Source of the DNA: Eubacterium sp. CAG:841
GTDB taxonomy: Bacteria; Bacillota; Clostridia; Oscillospirales; CAG-272
NCBI GenBank assembly: GCA_000437375.1
Contig: FR898222.1
Location: 1 to 10,314 of the forward strand
DNA length: 10,314 bases
Direction: 5' to 3'
A program made the position numbers and the translations under genes. This document shows, piece by piece, positions 6,715 to 10,314 of the stretch (position 1 is its first letter; each line of letters opens with the position of its first letter). The notes beneath the pieces were generated by a model, which worked only from the letters and a program-made list of their open reading frames with translations, did no database searches and had not been told where the DNA came from.

Positions 6715-6976
6715 TCCATTCAAACTGTCCATGCTTGCGGTAATCAAGGTAGGCAGTCGAAACCTTTACGAAAAACAGCACAGCGAGGACGAGGTCGATG
6801 ATCGGGAAAATGACCTTGTTGACAACTGACTTGATCTGGCCGCGTGCCGCAATCCAGGTATCTTCCACAGCACCCGCAACATCACCTTCCGCCGCAAAAG
6901 CGGTTACGCTCATCACGCTGACAAGCATAAGTATCGCAAACACCGTGAGAAGAATCTTTTTTGTTTTCTGTTTCAT
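6715..6976 (-). CDS. Exon 1 of a DUF3852/TrbC-like ICE conjugation protein, split by a group II intron
   Basis: 87 codons plus one base, from the ATG at 6976 (ribosome binding site AGGAAGG, 6989-6983, 6 nt spacing). Joined to 3946-3870 it encodes 112 aa. Residues 1-29 are a signal peptide ending TAFAA. The next segment, EGDVAGAVEDTWIAARGQIKSV, is soluble. A membrane helix spans about 55-75 (VIFPIIDLVLAVLFFVKV), then comes the basic loop YLDYRKHGQFEW, and exon 2 adds a second helix. Size and layout (cleaved leader, two helices) match TrbC/VirB2-like pilin-type or channel proteins of Firmicute ICE type IV secretion loci. The DUF3852 assignment is from memory of the motif, not a search. It follows the large repeat protein by 21 bp, so the two are probably cotranscribed. 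Unspliced RNA yields a 92-residue product lacking the second helix. Confidence 0.88.
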
Positions 6977-6982
6977 TTGAAA

Positions 6983-6989
6983 CCTTCCT
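6983..6989 (-). promoter_or_regulatory. Ribosome binding site of the split conjugation gene
   Basis: AGGAAGG on the minus strand, 6 nt before the ATG at 6976, in the 21-bp gap after the preceding stop. There is no room for a separate promoter. Confidence 0.75.
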
Positions 6990-6997
6990 TTCTTTGT

Positions 6998-9900
6998 TTA
7001 ATTGCCGACATAGTAGTCGTCATAGATGGTACCGTCAATGGTCAGCGTGTTAGCGTTGCAGACTGCCGTAATCATTCCGGCAGGAGTCCAGATCTGCGTT
7101 GCGGTGACAGAGACAGTATAATTGCCATCCTGCACATACACCGGAATGAAATGCACACGCTCATCTTTATCCGCATTGGGGTTAGCGGCAAATTGATAGA
7201 TACCGCCGACTTTTTCAAGGGTGCGGTACTTTTCGCTTGCAACAGAATACCCGAACTCCGGGAAAGTTGCGTACACGCTCTGTGCTTCCGTATAGGCATC
7301 TGTGCCGGGCATGATATAGCCGGACTTTGCAATCAACGAAGGATTCCACGAAAGTGCAATACCATAACCGGATTTCATCTTCCATGTCGCTCCGATCTTT
7401 TCAGCGGTCAAACAACCCGAACCGGGTGTTACTGTGGGAGTTGTGTTACCAACCGTAATGCCGTAGGATTTCAACGCCAATCTGCTATTCTCATATACCC
7501 ACATATTCCATGTCGCCGAGCCTGCTTTTGCTGTAGGTGCAGTCGCATTGGGCGAGTATCCGGCAGGAGCATTCTTTTCAAATCTCGTGTTGGGTGTCTG
7601 CGAAAAATTGTAATCCGTCGCAACGACAGCATATTCGGTCGTGTTGTTGTCGCTGTTCTGTTCCTTAGCTGCGTTCGCATGGCTTACCGTACCCTTACAG
7701 TAGAAAGTCGTTCCGGCACTCTCTGCCGGGACAACCCATTTGAAATAGACAAGATTTCTGCCGTTTGCGGGAATTACAACCTTATCCCAATCCTGCTGAG
7801 AGATCGTTTTCACCTTGCCACCATCGAGGTAGTAAACAAGGAAATTGAACGACACATTATCTTCGGGCAGAACATCCGATGAGCCTTCGTTGTTCACATA
7901 GAAGCTCGAAATGACCTGCGCTCCCTCTGTGTATTCGCCGTTTACGGATACAACGGATGTGGATGTTTCAACAACCTTTTTCACATTATAGGTTGCCGAA
8001 GTGGAGTTGTTGCCCGTGCGGGTTTCACTTTCGTGATCTGCCCAATTGATTCTTGCAACAAGTGTCTGTGTGCCGAGACTCGCGCCGACATTCAAGCCGA
8101 ATACGATATTCTGCACACCGTATGCGCTGAAGTTGACCGTTGTCGAATAGATGACTTCACCGTTCAATAACACTTCAACAGGGATATTCGCGTAAGGCAG
8201 ATTTCTGTCCCAATTGTCCACCCGGAACTTGACCGTGACCTTGCCGTACTGTTCGATCTCGTCCGGTGTAACTGTCAGGTCGGATGCTGAAAAGTCGTAG
8301 TTGCGTTCTTGCCATACGGCATAGAGTGTTACATCTTCCTCGGCGGTATAAGTTGCGCCGGGGGCGTAAGCGATGGAGGTTGCCGAACTGTCAGTCGCCC
8401 AACCGAGGAATACATGATTCGGTCTTGTGGGAATCGCAACCGTCAGGATGAGATTCTGCCCGTGTGTCTTTTTCTGCGGATTGGGAGCATTCGTGCCGCC
8501 GTTGGCATCAAAGGACACGGTATAGGTGTTGATTTTCCATACCGCATAGAGCGTCACACCCTCATTTGCGGTATAGTTGCCTCCCGCCTGATAGTCTGCC
8601 GTTGTTGCCGTCGAAGTGGTTGCCCACCCCTTGAAAGTGTAACCGTACCTCGTGGGAATTGTGGAAGTCAGGATCAAAGTGACATCCTCGGTCTTGATCT
8701 GACTTGCAGGGGTGTTTCCACCGCCATTGGCGTCATAGATGACAGTGTAAGTTTTGGGTACATATCGCCAGACGGCGTATAGCGTTATACTTGCCTCATC
8801 TGTATATCTCTCGCCGGGAGCGTAATTTGTGAGCATTGTCGTCGGATCGGTTGACCACCCCAAAAATTCATATCCGGCTCTTGTCGGTTTGACCGCAGAG
8901 AGCGTCAGCGGTACTCCGTAGGTTTTGCTTTGACTTGCCGGAGCGCCTGTGCCGCCGTTCGCATCATACCGAATGGTGTAGGTTTCGGGATTATACTGCC
9001 ACACCGCATACAGGGTTATATCGGAGTTGTCCGTGTAACTACCACCGGCTGTGTAACTTGCAGAGGTGGCGTTTCTGTCTTTTGACCAGCCCAGAAACAG
9101 ATAGTTTCTGCGGGTCGGCTGTATGGTTGTCAGAGTCAGAGTTACACCGTAGGTCTTGGTCTGTCTGCCGGGCGCACCCGTGCCTCCGTTAGCGTCGTAA
9201 CTGACCGTATAGGTTGCAGGCTTGTACCTCCAGACCGCAAACAGCGTAACCGACACATTGCCCGTATAGCTGCCTCCTGCGGTGTAAGTTGCCGTCGTTG
9301 CCGAACTGCTTGTAGACCATCCGAGAAATTCATAATTGAATCTGTACGGAATGGTCGAGGAGAGCGTCAGCGTCACCCCGTGAACCTTTGTTTGCGATGC
9401 CGGAGCATTGGAACCTCCATTAGCATTGTAACTTATGGTGTAGGTCTGTGACGTAGTTTTGGTGTATCCGCAAAGGCTGCAGGTCGATACCACCTGTCCG
9501 TTCGATGTTGTGCTTGTAAAAGTGTGATTTTCATAGCTTACCGAACCGATTGTCGTATCGCAATTCGTGCAATGCGAATATTTCCTGTGTTGACTTGCAG
9601 AATACTGCTCATATCGGGTTGTTGTTTTGTGGCTTGCGTACTCGGTCGTGCTGTAGTCGCCGTAGTTGCATTCCTTCACCCGCTTGTGCTGACCTGTGCT
9701 GTAATACTCCCACGCGCCGTAGCTGAACGGACCGTGCGTGGTGCCGGAGGCAATTGTGACACCGCAGTTTTTACAAACGGTTTTCCACTCACAGCCGGTT
9801 GTCCACTTCTTCTCGGTCGAGGTGTGAGCACATTCCCAAAGAGCATACAGCGTCACACTCGCGTTTGCGGTATATTTTCCGCCGGGCTGATACTGCGCAC

Positions 9901-10314
9901 CGGGCATGAACTTGTTCGTTGCCCAGCCCTTGAAGGTATAACCCGTGCGGCGGGGCGATACAGGAGACAGCGTCAGCGTGACATTTTCGGTTTTGGTCTG
10001 ACTGCCCGGCGCGCCGCTGCCGCCGTTTGCGTCATACGAAACGGTATAGGTTGCGGGTGCGTTTTTCTGCCAAACTGCGTAAAAGGTACGGTCGGCATTT
10101 GCATAATACCATTCGCCCGGCTGATACGATGCGCTTGTCGCTGATGGCGAGGTGCTCCATCCGAGAAAGGTATAACCGCTTCTTGTCGGTTCAACCCTTG
10201 AGATGAGCATTTTGATGCCGTGTGTTTTCGTCTGTGACCCCGGACTGCCCGACCCGCCGTTGGCATTATAACTGATGGTATAAGTCTTGGCTGACCAGAC
10301 TGCATACAGCGTCG
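6998..10314 (-). CDS. Giant secreted InlB-repeat/CARDB-like protein of the ICE (5' end outside window)
   Basis: The frame is open through the right edge, giving 1,104 visible residues and no start codon. The internal Met at 10210 lies inside a repeat and is not the start. Counting from the first visible codon: 1-6 is the tail of a repeat (TLYAVW). Two InlB B-type repeats lie at about 7-159 and five more at about 290-668. Each runs from YTVSYDANGG..AP..Q through PTR.GY.FLGW to TLYAVW. A Cys/His-rich insert at 160-289 has three CxxC pairs (CKNC, CTNC, CSLC). CARDB-like beta domains follow at about 671-778 and 780-900 (e.g. VTVKFRVDNWDRNLPYANIPVEVLLNGEV). The unique C-terminus, about 905-1104, ends YDDYYVGN with no LPXTG motif or membrane anchor. 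Surface exposure is inferred from the domains. Its place directly before a conjugation gene suggests a role in cell contact during transfer, which is unproven. Confidence 0.93.
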   Translation of the reverse strand, partial: TLYAVWSAKTYTISYNANGGSGSPGSQTKTHGIKMLISRVEPTRSGYTFLGWSTSPSATSASYQPGEWYYANADRTFYAVWQKNAPATYTVSYDANGGSGAPGSQTKTENVTLTLSPVSPRRTGYTFKGWATNKFMPGAQYQPGGKYTANASVTLYALWECAHTSTEKKWTTGCEWKTVCKNCGVTIASGTTHGPFSYGAWEYYSTGQHKRVKECNYGDYSTTEYASHKTTTRYEQYSASQHRKYSHCTNCDTTIGSVSYENHTFTSTTSNGQVVSTCSLCGYTKTTSQTYTISYNANGGSNAPASQTKVHGVTLTLSSTIPYRFNYEFLGWSTSSSATTATYTAGGSYTGNVSVTLFAVWRYKPATYTVSYDANGGTGAPGRQTKTYGVTLTLTTIQPTRRNYLFLGWSKDRNATSASYTAGGSYTDNSDITLYAVWQYNPETYTIRYDANGGTGAPASQSKTYGVPLTLSAVKPTRAGYEFLGWSTDPTTMLTNYAPGERYTDEASITLYAVWRYVPKTYTVIYDANGGGNTPASQIKTEDVTLILTSTIPTRYGYTFKGWATTSTATTADYQAGGNYTANEGVTLYAVWKINTYTVSFDANGGTNAPNPQKKTHGQNLILTVAIPTRPNHVFLGWATDSSATSIAYAPGATYTAEEDVTLYAVWQERNYDFSASDLTVTPDEIEQYGKVTVKFRVDNWDRNLPYANIPVEVLLNGEVIYSTTVNFSAYGVQNIVFGLNVGASLGTQTLVARINWADHESETRTGNNSTSATYNVKKVVETSTSVVSVNGEYTEGAQVISSFYVNNEGSSDVLPEDNVSFNFLVYYLDGGKVKTISQQDWDKVVIPANGRNLVYFKWVVPAESAGTTFYCKGTVSHANAAKEQNSDNNTTEYAVVATDYNFSQTPNTRFEKNAPAGYSPNATAPTAKAGSATWNMWVYENSRLALKSYGITVGNTTPTVTPGSGCLTAEKIGATWKMKSGYGIALSWNPSLIAKSGYIMPGTDAYTEAQSVYATFPEFGYSVASEKYRTLEKVGGIYQFAANPNADKDERVHFIPVYVQDGNYTVSVTATQIWTPAGMITAVCNANTLTIDGTIYDDYYVGN
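8309..9445. repeat. Array of five InlB B-type coding repeats
   Basis: Five consecutive units of roughly 225 bp encode the Listeria-Bacteroides repeat (YDANGG..FLGW..LYAVW). Protein consensus is strong but DNA copies have diverged (e.g. FLGWST, FKGWAT, FLGWSK variants), so this is an old array rather than a recent expansion. Confidence 0.85.
9836..10312. repeat. Two further InlB B-type repeats plus the tail of another
   Basis: Same repeat family as 8309-9445, separated from it by the 390-bp segment (9446-9835) that encodes the Cys/His-rich insert. The array evidently continues past the right edge. Confidence 0.85.

Overview
The window looks like part of an integrative conjugative element (ICE) in a gut-type Clostridia genome (Firmicutes; Oscillospiraceae or Lachnospiraceae would fit). 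Pointers are strong AGGAGG-type ribosome binding sites, a small TrbC/VirB2-like ICE membrane protein, Listeria-Bacteroides (InlB B) repeats, CARDB-like domains, a collagen-like lipoprotein, and an LtrA-type group II intron. Every supported gene lies on the minus strand, so the window is read here from right to left.

Right part (10314 to 6998): the 3' portion of a very large secreted repeat protein. It has seven complete InlB B-type repeats and a Cys-rich insert, followed by CARDB-like domains and a unique C-terminus. Its 5' end lies outside the window. Twenty-one bases after its stop begins a small gene for a secreted, membrane-spanning protein of the DUF3852/TrbC-like type found in ICE conjugation clusters.

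Middle (6714 to 3947): that small gene is interrupted after the first base of codon 88 by a 2,768-nt group II intron. The intron boundaries can be set to the base. It starts GTGCGAC at 6714 and has a canonical 34-nt domain V (4029-3996). Domain VI carries a bulged adenosine at 3954, and the intron ends in TAT at 3947. Joining 6715 to 3946 restores an uninterrupted 112-residue protein with its second membrane helix (..QFEW-T-APAILLATL..WEILG). The intron is in the sense orientation, and its RT/maturase/HNH protein (637 aa) looks intact, so it is probably splicing-competent and mobile.

Left part (3660 to 1): a three-gene operon. An extended -10 promoter and a perfect 14-bp palindrome precede a TetR-family regulator, which most likely starts at a GTG at 3580. 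The regulator's stop overlaps (ATGA) the start of a collagen-like lipoprotein with GXY repeats, interspersed Trp-rich motifs and a C-terminal globular head. A second secreted protein follows, with an InlB-like repeat and a right-handed beta-helix-like region, and runs off the left edge. The last seven codons of the regulator, which include the collagen gene's ribosome binding site and start, recur almost exactly in front of the third gene. This suggests that the collagen gene entered, or was duplicated, as a cassette between direct repeats.

Taken together, this appears to be an ICE segment that pairs a conjugation gene with surface-protein cargo under local TetR control, and one conjugation gene depends on intron splicing. 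ICE membership of the left operon is inferred only from adjacency.
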